From contig CAVRDF010000001.1 in assembly GCA_963719805.1 (NCBI GenBank), positions 558,001 through 622,000 on the forward strand: a DNA stretch of 64,000 nucleotides, read 5' to 3'. This DNA comes from JAMXLO01 sp963719805 (lineage in GTDB: Bacteria; Pseudomonadota; Alphaproteobacteria; Acetobacterales; Acetobacteraceae). Position 1 is the stretch's first letter, and each line of letters starts with the position of its first letter. Positions 1-7,473 of the stretch are shown here, piece by piece. The position numbers were made by a program, and so were the translations under genes. The notes beneath the pieces are model-generated. The model saw nothing but the letters and a program-made list of their open reading frames with translations. It did no database searches and was not told the DNA's origin.

Positions 1-1325
1 TTGCCAGGCGCCACTGCCACGGCGGTATTCTGTTCGGCAAGAACAGCGACCGCGAGCGCAATGAGGCGCAGGCAGTTGAGTTCTTCCCGCGCATGACGCA
101 CACCGAAGGTGCAACTATTGCCTGTACGTATATCAGCATTCCACAGGTGCGGCATACCAATGGCGTTCTGCTGTGCAGACCGTTCTGGATCTGGGGCGCC
201 GAGATGGGTGCCAACGAGCACGGGGTCACCATCGGCAACGAGGCGGTCCACGCGCGCATTGCGCCACAGGAGGAACCAGCGCTCATCGGCATGGACCTGC
301 TGCGGCTTGGTCTGGAGCGCGCCGCGTCTGCCGCCGAGGCGGTCGAGGTTATCACCCGTCTGCTCGAGCAATTCGGCCAGGGCGGCAGTTGCGGTCACCT
401 GACACCGCGCTATTACCACAACTCGTTCATCATCGCCGACACACGCGAAGCCTATGTGCTGGAAACCGTGGAGCGCATGTGGGTCGTCGAACGCGCCGAA
501 AGCGTGCGGTCGATCTCCAATGCCTATAGTATCGGCCGCAACTTCTCGCGAGCCAGCCCGTCACTGGTCTCGCATGCACGCACCCAGGGCTGGTGCCACG
601 ATGCTGCCGATCTCGATGTCGCCACGTCGTTCAGCGACCTGGGCCGCGACGCCGTCAGCCACGGGCGCGCCCGGTGTGCGCGTTCCACCACATTGCTGCA
701 GCGTGCCGCCGGCCGGCTTGGCGCAAACGACATGATGGCGATCCTGCGCGACCATGGTGCGGCGGCGGAACAGGATCCCGAGTGGCATCCGCAGGATGCG
801 GCCACGCGCACCATCTGCATGCATGCAGCGGATGGCGATCGCGGGGGGCAAACGGTGGGATCGATGGTGTCCGAGCTGCAGCCGGGCCGCATCGTGCAAT
901 GGGTGACGGGGACCAGCGCGCCATGCACCTCTATCTTCAAGCCGGTGCTGCCCGGGGTCGCCCTGCCGGCACATGGCCCGCGCCCCAGCGACAGCTTTGA
1001 TCCGCGCAGCCTGTGGTGGCGTCATGAACAACTGCACCGCGCGATGCTGGACGATTTCCCGATCCATCTTGCCGCGATCCGTGACGAACGGGACGCACTG
1101 GAGCGCGCATTCCGCACGCGCATCGACGCCGTGCTGACCGATGGCAGCGATGTCGAGCGCGCGACTGCTGTGGCGGAATGCTGGGCGGACGCCGAGGCCA
1201 CCGAGCGCCGCTGGATGGATGAATTCGGCGGCCACCAGGCTGCGTCGTCACGGCCGGCGTATCGTGCCGACTGGCGCGAATTCAATCGGCTGGCGGGATT
1301 GGAGCAGGCCGAGGCAGCAGACTGA
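1..1325 (+). CDS. C69/secernin-like peptidase, 5' end outside window
   Basis: The frame is already open at base 3 and reads through to TGA at 1323-1325, so the start lies upstream of the window. The first visible residues include GGILFGKNSDRERNEAQ, the conserved segment just after the N-terminal nucleophile of secernin/dipeptidase C69 proteins. The catalytic Cys itself is not in view. Further family features are the GANEHGVTIGNEA and YVLET stretches. Members are Ntn-hydrolase-fold cysteine peptidases that cut small peptides; the substrate here is unknown. The gene converges on the LigB gene, whose stop directly abuts this one. Family assignment is firm, function only general. Confidence 0.85.
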   Translation, partial: ARRHCHGGILFGKNSDRERNEAQAVEFFPRMTHTEGATIACTYISIPQVRHTNGVLLCRPFWIWGAEMGANEHGVTIGNEAVHARIAPQEEPALIGMDLLRLGLERAASAAEAVEVITRLLEQFGQGGSCGHLTPRYYHNSFIIADTREAYVLETVERMWVVERAESVRSISNAYSIGRNFSRASPSLVSHARTQGWCHDAADLDVATSFSDLGRDAVSHGRARCARSTTLLQRAAGRLGANDMMAILRDHGAAAEQDPEWHPQDAATRTICMHAADGDRGGQTVGSMVSELQPGRIVQWVTGTSAPCTSIFKPVLPGVALPAHGPRPSDSFDPRSLWWRHEQLHRAMLDDFPIHLAAIRDERDALERAFRTRIDAVLTDGSDVERATAVAECWADAEATERRWMDEFGGHQAASSRPAYRADWREFNRLAGLEQAEAAD

Positions 1326-2156
1326 CTACGCCGGCTCCAGTGCCAGCAGGCCGTAGCCTGTGGTCATCGGCGCATGATAGGTGCGATGCATGCGCTTCAC
1401 CTTGCTGCCCAGCGCCGAGCGCATCGGCAGCCAGTTGATCATCTCGATGCCTTCGGTGCCGCCGCGCTCCATGTAGTCGCGATGCGATAGAGCGGCCAGC
1501 GTTTCCGGTTCTGTCTCGAGCTGATCGAGGAACTGGTTGTCCCAGTGGTCGTTGCGGAAGCCATAGCGCGGTCCATGCAACTGGTGTGTCAGTCCGCCGG
1601 TGCCCATCACCACCACTCGCATGTCGCGCGGATAGCTCTCCACCGCGCGGCGCAGCGCGGCGCCCAGCTTGAACAGCCGCCGTGCCGTCGGCACCGGATG
1701 CTGGATCACATTCACCGCCAGCGGCACTATCGGCACCGGAAACTGCGTGCCGGTCAGCATAGGCATGAACGACATCACGCCGTGATCCACCGACATTTCC
1801 TGGCATATCGTTGGATCGAATTCGTCCTCCACCAGACTGCGCGCGACGTGCCAGGAGAATTCCGGATCGCCGCGCATGTCTGCCAGGTTGCGCTTGCCCC
1901 AGCCCTCGTCCGCCTGCGGATATATGTCGCTGACACCGAGCGCGAATGTGGGATACGCGTCGAAGAAGAACCGGTTCATGTGGTCGTTGTACACCACGAT
2001 GAACAGGTCGGGCCGCAGCTCCTCCAGCCACGCGCGCACCGGCACGTAGCCGTCGAACAGCGGCGCCCACATCGGCTCCTTCTGCTGTCCCTTGTCGAAC
2101 ACCCCGCCGAAGGTCGGCGCATGCGACGAACCGACGCCCGCTACAACCCGTGCCAT
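1326..2156 (-). CDS. ligB: Extradiol ring-cleavage dioxygenase, protocatechuate 4,5-dioxygenase beta (LigB-like) subunit
   Basis: This 276-residue class III extradiol dioxygenase is the catalytic subunit that opens protocatechuate or a related catechol/gallate between C4 and C5 using non-haem Fe(II). The N-terminal GVGSSH places His12 exactly where LigB has its first iron ligand. YNDH (His59) is the second ligand, and the GGTEGIEMINWL segment near residue 235 carries the glutamate. VDHG near the middle fits the catalytic His region. The LigA-like subunit lies 3 bp upstream on the same strand, so the two are co-translated. Gallate or methylgallate could be the substrate instead of protocatechuate; LigC/LigI/LigJ-type follow-on enzymes are not visible nearby. 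Confidence 0.88.
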   Translation of the reverse strand: MARVVAGVGSSHAPTFGGVFDKGQQKEPMWAPLFDGYVPVRAWLEELRPDLFIVVYNDHMNRFFFDAYPTFALGVSDIYPQADEGWGKRNLADMRGDPEFSWHVARSLVEDEFDPTICQEMSVDHGVMSFMPMLTGTQFPVPIVPLAVNVIQHPVPTARRLFKLGAALRRAVESYPRDMRVVVMGTGGLTHQLHGPRYGFRNDHWDNQFLDQLETEPETLAALSHRDYMERGGTEGIEMINWLPMRSALGSKVKRMHRTYHAPMTTGYGLLALEPA

Positions 2157-2159
2157 GTT

Positions 2160-2492
2160 TCAGTGCCTTTGCCGCTTCGCCAGATATTCTTCCACCGTCA
2201 TGCCGGCGGTGTGCGCGCCAACCTGCTGCAGCGTCTGGCCCACTGCGCCGGCGATCTTGATCAGCAGATAGATGCTGCTGCCGGCCTCCAGCATGGATTT
2301 CCAGTCGCGTCGGCGCACCATATCGATTTCCGCGTCGGTCAGGCCCATGCCTCGCATGTAGCCCTGCTCGTCCGCGACGAAGTCAGCGCGTTTCCCGGCA
2401 TCGGTCAGCGTCATCGCCATGCGGTTGACCCGGTAACCGGCACGCGAACGCTCGCCGGTGAACACCATCGTGCCGGCCAGCACATCATCCAT
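2160..2492 (-). CDS. ligA: Protocatechuate 4,5-dioxygenase alpha (LigA-like) subunit
   Basis: This 110-residue all-helical protein matches the LigA small subunit, which lids the active site of the LigB catalytic subunit. The recognisable section is FVADEQGYMRGMGLTDAEID, followed by a segment with RRDW and a GG-poor helical tail ending in VEEYLAKRQ. It sits between the dienelactone hydrolase (stop 9 bp away) and ligB (3 bp away), all on the minus strand, which suggests one ring-cleavage operon. Assignment rests on size, position next to ligB and the conserved helix. Confidence 0.85.
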   Translation of the reverse strand: MDDVLAGTMVFTGERSRAGYRVNRMAMTLTDAGKRADFVADEQGYMRGMGLTDAEIDMVRRRDWKSMLEAGSSIYLLIKIAGAVGQTLQQVGAHTAGMTVEEYLAKRQRH

Positions 2493-2501
2493 GGTCAGCC
2501 C

Positions 2502-3236
2502 CTACTGCTTCAGATGCCGATCCCACAGCGCGAAGATCTTCGTCCATGTCGTTTCGGACGCTTGCGTGTCGTAGACAGCGCGCTCGGGAAAACAGAAACC
2601 GTGATGCGTACCGGGGAACACTTCCACCGTTGCCTTTACGTCGGTCTTGTTCAGCGCCGCCTTCAGGTCGGGGATCACGTTGTCCGGGACCGATTGATCA
2701 TGTTCGGCGAACGCATAGTAAAGCTCGCCCTTGACCTTGCTCAGCGACAGATGCGGCGAATCATCCTTGTCGGTGACGACAGCGACGCCATACAACGACG
2801 CCGCGGCGGCCATCCGGTGCGGGAATGCGGCGGATACCGAGGTGATATAGCGGCCGCTCATGCAATGCCCGACGCAGCCGATCGGCCCAGGCTTCACCCG
2901 GCCGTTCGCATCGAACCACGCAAGCATCGCCGCCGTGTCGTCATTCACACCTGGGATGGTCAGGCTATTCATCGAAGCACGGATCACGCCCGACATGCCG
3001 TCGTCACGGCGTGGAATGTCGAAACGCACCGTGCCCAGCCGGTAATACATATCGGGCAACAGGCAGACATAGCCGTGCTTGGCAATGCGCCGCGCCATGT
3101 TGCGCAGTTCCTCGCGAATGCCTGGCGCGTCCATGTAGAAAATGATGCCGGGGTGCTGGTCGGATCCATCAGGTGCGGCGACGAAGGTTGGCATCTTGCC
3201 GTGCCTGGTCGTGACGATGACTTCGTTTTCGATCAC
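2502..3236 (-). CDS. Dienelactone hydrolase family protein
   Basis: Alpha/beta hydrolase of the dienelactone hydrolase family, 244 residues from the GTG at 3236. That start is preferred because GGGAGG sits 7 bases upstream and the homologous region begins at MIENEV; the frame stays open further upstream but encodes low-complexity Arg/Ser/Ala sequence. The nucleophile is Cys125 in GHCMSG, which is unusual for hydrolases but diagnostic of this family. Asp180 in AEHDQSVP and His211/212 in GTHHGF complete the triad. It leads the operon with ligA and ligB and probably hydrolyses a lactone or ester made in the same aromatic route, but the real substrate cannot be read from sequence. Confidence 0.85.
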   Translation of the reverse strand: MIENEVIVTTRHGKMPTFVAAPDGSDQHPGIIFYMDAPGIREELRNMARRIAKHGYVCLLPDMYYRLGTVRFDIPRRDDGMSGVIRASMNSLTIPGVNDDTAAMLAWFDANGRVKPGPIGCVGHCMSGRYITSVSAAFPHRMAAAASLYGVAVVTDKDDSPHLSLSKVKGELYYAFAEHDQSVPDNVIPDLKAALNKTDVKATVEVFPGTHHGFCFPERAVYDTQASETTWTKIFALWDRHLKQ

Positions 3237-3342
3237 CTCATGCCTCCCATGCCGTCGGCGAGCCCGCTTACATTGTTGCCCCCGCTGGCCAGACGGCGCA
3301 ACAGCGCGGCATACTGCCGCCGGAAAACCGGAGGGCTCCCGG

Positions 3343-4518
3343 ATGGCCGCAACCGATATCGATCGGGTTCTGCGTGAGGCGTCGGACGCGGGCCGCGTGC
3401 CCGGTGTTGTGGCGCTCGCCGCCAACCGTGGTGGCATGATCTACCAGGGCGCATTCGGCAGGCGCGGCTTGCCGGATGGCGTGCCGATGACCACGGACAC
3501 GGTGTTCCGCATCGCCTCGATGACCAAGGCGGTCACCGGTGTCGCTGCCATGCAGTGCGTCGAGCAAGGCAAGCTGGCGCTTGACCAGCCGGCCGGCGAG
3601 ATCATGCCGGAGCTGGCCGAACTACAGGTGCTGGACGGCTTCGATGCCGCCGGCAAACCGATGCTGCGGCCGGCGCGCCGCAAGGTCACGCTGCGGCATC
3701 TGCTGACCCACACCGCCGGCTTCGTCTATCACGTGTGGAATGCGCAGCTGAACCGCTATGTCGATCTCACCGGGTTGCCCACGATCATGTCCGGCAAGCT
3801 TGCCGCGCTGAATGCGCCGCTGGCGTTCGAGCCGGGTGAGCGCTGGGAATACGGCATCAACATCGACTGGGCTGGCCGGATGGTGGAAACCGTCAGCGGC
3901 CAGGATCTGGCAGTGTATATGCGCGAGCATATATTCGCGCCGCTTGCCATGCGCGACACCTGCTTTGTGCCGAACGATGAGCAACTTGAGCGGCTGGTGC
4001 AGGTGCATGCCCGCAAGCCGGATGGCTCGCTGGAGCCGATACCCAACACGCCGCCGCAGCCAGCCGAGTTCCACGCCGGCGGCGGTGCGCTGTTTGCCAC
4101 TGGCCCCGACTATCTCGCCTTTGTGAGGATGGTGCTGCAAGGCGGCACGCTGAACGGTGCGCGGGTCCTGGATCCTGAAACGCTCGCCCTGATGGCGCAG
4201 AACCATATCGGCGATCTGGATGTGGGGAAGCTCGAGACCTCGCATCCCGCGGTGTCGCACGACGCCGAGTTCTTCCCTGGCATGGTAAAGAAGTGGGGCC
4301 TGACCTGGCTGATCAACACGCAGGACGTGCCGGGACAGCGCAGCGCCGGCAGCCTGACGTGGGCGGGTCTGTTCAACACGTATTACTGGATCGATCCCAG
4401 GCAGCAGATCGCTGGGGTCATGCTGACGCAGGTGCTGCCGTTCGCCGACCCGACGGTGTTGCAACTGTTGGATGATTTCGAACGGGCGGTCTATCGAACA
4501 GCGGGGGAGATTTCCTGA
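3343..4518 (+). CDS. Serine hydrolase, class C beta-lactamase / EstB-like family
   Basis: A 391-residue penicillin-binding-protein-like hydrolase. SMTK (Ser59, Lys62) is the SxxK active site, YGINIDW supplies the Tyr-x-Asn motif, and HAGGG replaces the KTG box. No signal peptide is evident, so it is probably a cytoplasmic esterase or amidase rather than a resistance beta-lactamase. The start ATG at 3343 has GGAGGG 8 bases upstream. It is divergent from the dienelactone hydrolase and is followed after one base by the SelA-like PLP gene, so it probably belongs to that operon and releases an amino-acid-type substrate from an ester or amide. Confidence 0.87.
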   Translation: MAATDIDRVLREASDAGRVPGVVALAANRGGMIYQGAFGRRGLPDGVPMTTDTVFRIASMTKAVTGVAAMQCVEQGKLALDQPAGEIMPELAELQVLDGFDAAGKPMLRPARRKVTLRHLLTHTAGFVYHVWNAQLNRYVDLTGLPTIMSGKLAALNAPLAFEPGERWEYGINIDWAGRMVETVSGQDLAVYMREHIFAPLAMRDTCFVPNDEQLERLVQVHARKPDGSLEPIPNTPPQPAEFHAGGGALFATGPDYLAFVRMVLQGGTLNGARVLDPETLALMAQNHIGDLDVGKLETSHPAVSHDAEFFPGMVKKWGLTWLINTQDVPGQRSAGSLTWAGLFNTYYWIDPRQQIAGVMLTQVLPFADPTVLQLLDDFERAVYRTAGEIS

Positions 4519-4519
4519 C

Positions 4520-6010
4520 ATGGCTGACAGTCTCGCGGGCAACAGCAATCCTTACACGGCACTCGGCGTTCGCCCGTTCATCAACTGCTGCAGCGTCCGC
4601 ACCATGCACGGCGGCAGCCTGATGCTGCCGCAGGTGCGCGCCGCGGTCGATGCGGCGTCACGCATGTTCGTCAACCTGGACGAACTGATGGAAGCCGCCG
4701 GCAAGCGCATCGCCGAACTCACCGGCGCCGAATGGGGTATTGTGACCTGCGGCAGCGCTGCCGCCGTCGCGTTGGCGTCCGCCGCCTGCATCGCCGGCAA
4801 CGATCCCATTCGCATGCTGCGCCTGCCGTTCACCGATGGTTGGGTGAACCGCGTGATCCTGCCGGCGAAGCAGCGCTTTGCCTACGACCAGGCGATCCGC
4901 ATGGTCGGCGCGCATATCGTCGAGATCGACACGGCCGCCGATCTAGAACAGGCTCTGAAAGAGCCGGTCGCCATGGTGGCGATCCTTGGCACCAACGAGG
5001 AATTCTCCACCATTCGCATGGAAGAAATCGTCGCGCGGGTGAAGCCGCTGGGCATTCCGATCCTGGTCGATGCCGCGTCCGAACATATCCAGCGCCCGAG
5101 CCCATGGCTGACGCGTGGCGCCGACATGGTGATCTACAGCGGCGGCAAATTCCTGCGCGGCCCACAGACCAGCGGCCTGCTTCTGGGCAACAAGAAGCTG
5201 GTGCAGGCGGCGTGGCGCAACGCGTCGCCGCATCAGGCGTTCGGCCGCCCGATGAAAGTGTCCAAGGAAGACGTCATCGGCGTGATCACTGCGCTGGAAT
5301 ACTGGATGGAAAAGCGCGACGAGAAGGCCGAGCAGAAGCGCTGGCGCGACGACTTGCAGGAGATCGCCCGCCGCGTCGCCGACGTTCCGGGCGTCACCAG
5401 CGAGGTGATCGAACCGCAAAGCGTGGTGCGCGTGCCGGCGTTGCGTGTGAAGTGGGATGGCATCGCGCTCGATGGGATCGGTCTGCGGCAACGTCTGCTC
5501 GAGGGCGATCCGCGCATCATGACGGACGACACCTCGGCGACCGAAAACACGCTGACGATCGATCCGTTCCAGTTCCAGCCGGGCGAAGCGGCGAAAGTCG
5601 GCCAGGCGGTTGCCGATACGCTGCGCGCCGCGCACAACCTGCACCCGACCCCGGAGCCCGCTGCGCAGGCGGATGTGGCGGGCACCTGGGATGTGCGCGT
5701 GCAGTTCCTGCACGGTGAGCGCAAGCATCGGCTGCGTCTGCAGCAGCAGGGCAGCAAGCTCAGCGGCAGCCAGCAGTCCGAGCAGTTCGAAAGCGATGTC
5801 AACGGCAAGCTTGCGGCGCAACAGGTGCAGCTGGAGTTTGAGACACGGCATGAAGGCAGCGCCATCGCCTATCGCTTCGAGGGCACCGTCAAGAACGGGC
5901 GAATGGAAGGCGACGTGTTCCTGGGCAGCGCCACCGATCATCATCGTGGCCCGGTGAATCTCAGTCAGTTCGGCAAGGGCCAGTGGCAAGCGGAAAGGAG
6001 GCCGACATGA
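4520..6010 (+). CDS. SelA-like PLP-dependent enzyme with C-terminal beta-rich extension
   Basis: A 496-residue fold-type I PLP enzyme of the SelA-like group (COG1921-type). It opens with the typical LGVRPFIN segment. Asp184 (VDAAS) should pair with the pyridine nitrogen, and Lys210 in YSGGKFLRGPQ is the Schiff-base lysine. It lacks the N-terminal domain of selenocysteine synthase and is more likely a lyase, transaminase or racemase of a small amino acid. From about residue 390 it carries an extra domain of roughly 105 residues beginning VAGTWDVRVQF, with alternating strands like a small barrel. The stop overlaps the start of the aminotransferase gene by 4 bp. Confidence 0.8.
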   Translation: MADSLAGNSNPYTALGVRPFINCCSVRTMHGGSLMLPQVRAAVDAASRMFVNLDELMEAAGKRIAELTGAEWGIVTCGSAAAVALASAACIAGNDPIRMLRLPFTDGWVNRVILPAKQRFAYDQAIRMVGAHIVEIDTAADLEQALKEPVAMVAILGTNEEFSTIRMEEIVARVKPLGIPILVDAASEHIQRPSPWLTRGADMVIYSGGKFLRGPQTSGLLLGNKKLVQAAWRNASPHQAFGRPMKVSKEDVIGVITALEYWMEKRDEKAEQKRWRDDLQEIARRVADVPGVTSEVIEPQSVVRVPALRVKWDGIALDGIGLRQRLLEGDPRIMTDDTSATENTLTIDPFQFQPGEAAKVGQAVADTLRAAHNLHPTPEPAAQADVAGTWDVRVQFLHGERKHRLRLQQQGSKLSGSQQSEQFESDVNGKLAAQQVQLEFETRHEGSAIAYRFEGTVKNGRMEGDVFLGSATDHHRGPVNLSQFGKGQWQAERRPT

Positions 6011-7365
6011 ACGACCTCGCGACCAGCGCCAACATCCTGCTGGAAGGCGATAAGCGGCACCTGATCCATCCGCTGCATCACCCGAAGGAACATGCCCAGG
6101 CCAAGGTGTTCGTCGAAGGTCACGGCGCCATGCTGCGCACGTCCGACGGCAGCGAATACATCGACGGCCTGTCATGCCTGTGGAATGTCAATGTCGGCCA
6201 CGGGCGGAAGGAACTGGCGGAAGCCGCAGCGCAGCAGATGGCTACGCTGGCCTACGCGTCCGCCTATGCCGGCTTCTCCAATGAACCGGCGATCCGTCTG
6301 GCCGAACGCATTGTCAACCTGTGCTACTCGAACATGGCGGCGGTTTACTTCACCACCGGCGGCGCAGAATCCAACGAAAGCGCGTTCAAGACCGCGCGCT
6401 ATTATTGGAAGCGGATGGGCAAGCCGAACAAGGTCAAGATCATCTCGCGCCAGTACGGCTATCACGGCGTGACCATGGCAGCGATGAGCGCGACCAGCCT
6501 GCCCGGCTATCACAAGATGTTCGGCCCGCTGGTGGCGGAATTCCTGCAAGTGCCGCCGCCCTATCCGTATCGCTGGCCGGGCAATGGCGATGCCGGCATC
6601 GAGGCCGCCGATGCGGTGGAAGCCGCGATCGAAGCTCAGGGCGCTGATACAGTGGCCGCGGTGATCGCCGAACCGGTGATGGGCACCGGTGGCGTTATCG
6701 TGCCACCACCGACTTATTTCCCGCGACTGCGCGAGATCTGCAATCGGCACAACGTGCTGCTGATCGCCGATGAGGTGATCACCGGCTTCGGCCGCACCGG
6801 ACGCTGGTTCGCGCTGGGGCATTGGGGCGTGGAGCCCGACCTGATGTCGTTCGCCAAGGGTGTCACCAGCGGCTATCTGCCGCTTGGCGGTGTCGTTGTA
6901 TCGAAGCGCGTGCACCAGGCGATGGAAGACGCGCCGATGGACGAACGCTATATGCATGCGGCGACGTATTCCGGCCATCCGACATGCTGTGCCGTCGGCC
7001 TGCGCAACATCGACATCATCGAGAAAGAAGGTCTGCCCGAACGCGCGGCGGTGATGGGCATGAAGCTGCTCGCCGGGCTTGAGACGCTGCGCAGCCTGCC
7101 GGTGGTGGGTGACGTGCGCGGTCTTGGCATGATGTGCGGTGTCGAATTGGTGGAGGATCAGGGTACCCGCAAGCCCGCGATGGGTCTGGGTCCGCGCGTC
7201 GTCGCGGAAGCCACCAAACGCGGCCTGATCATCCGGCAGCGTGGCGGCGGCGGCACGCCAATCAGCGGCGACACGCTGACCATCGCACCACCGTTGATGA
7301 CACCGGAAGCGACGCTCGATCGGCTGGTCAGCATCGTGGGCGAGTCGATCCAGGCGGCTATGTAG
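6007..7365 (+). CDS. Class III aminotransferase (omega-amino acid:pyruvate type)
   Basis: A 452-residue PLP transaminase. GGAESNES binds phosphate, Asp255 in LIADEVITGFGRTG contacts the ring, and Lys284 in SFAKGVTSGY forms the aldimine. Overall layout matches omega-amino acid/amine:pyruvate transaminases that use beta-alanine, putrescine or similar donors. ATG 6007 is preferred over an in-frame upstream start because AGGAGG lies 5 bases before it and it overlaps the stop of the upstream PLP enzyme as ATGA. The operon of hydrolase, SelA-like enzyme and transaminase suggests breakdown of an unusual amino acid or amine. The substrate is unknown. Confidence 0.88.
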   Translation: MNDLATSANILLEGDKRHLIHPLHHPKEHAQAKVFVEGHGAMLRTSDGSEYIDGLSCLWNVNVGHGRKELAEAAAQQMATLAYASAYAGFSNEPAIRLAERIVNLCYSNMAAVYFTTGGAESNESAFKTARYYWKRMGKPNKVKIISRQYGYHGVTMAAMSATSLPGYHKMFGPLVAEFLQVPPPYPYRWPGNGDAGIEAADAVEAAIEAQGADTVAAVIAEPVMGTGGVIVPPPTYFPRLREICNRHNVLLIADEVITGFGRTGRWFALGHWGVEPDLMSFAKGVTSGYLPLGGVVVSKRVHQAMEDAPMDERYMHAATYSGHPTCCAVGLRNIDIIEKEGLPERAAVMGMKLLAGLETLRSLPVVGDVRGLGMMCGVELVEDQGTRKPAMGLGPRVVAEATKRGLIIRQRGGGGTPISGDTLTIAPPLMTPEATLDRLVSIVGESIQAAM

Positions 7366-7371
7366 CTACGG

Positions 7372-7473
7372 GTGTCATTGCGAGGCGGCGAAGCCGCCGA
7401 GGCAATGCCGGTCAAGCCTGCGCGCACGATTCGACCTGGATTGCTTCGCTGCTCACGCTTCTCGCAATGACAC
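7372..7473. repeat. Dispersed inverted-repeat element between convergent genes
   Basis: The arms GTGTCATTGCGAG (7372-7384) and CTCGCAATGACAC (7461-7473) are a perfect 13-bp inverted pair. Inside lie GGCGGCGAAGCCGCC (7385-7399) and a GGATTGCTTCG segment. Elements of this TCATTGCGAG...CTCGCAATGA type are scattered intergenic repeats in many proteobacteria. The right arm runs into the hydantoinase B coding region, so the last residues of that protein are written by the repeat. A relative occurs at 25588-25659. It may also end transcription from both sides. Confidence 0.75.

Noticed and set aside
1545..3377. Long plus-strand open frame across ligB, ligA and the hydrolase gene
   Set aside because: It is antisense to three clearly conserved genes, has His/Arg/Gln-rich composition and no ribosome site. 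It is a GC-rich shadow frame.
4520..6010. SelA-like enzyme as the selenocysteine synthase for the TGA gene
   Set aside because: It belongs to the SelA-like group without the SelA N-terminal domain and sits in a catabolic operon. The resemblance is superfamily-level only and cannot support Sec synthesis.
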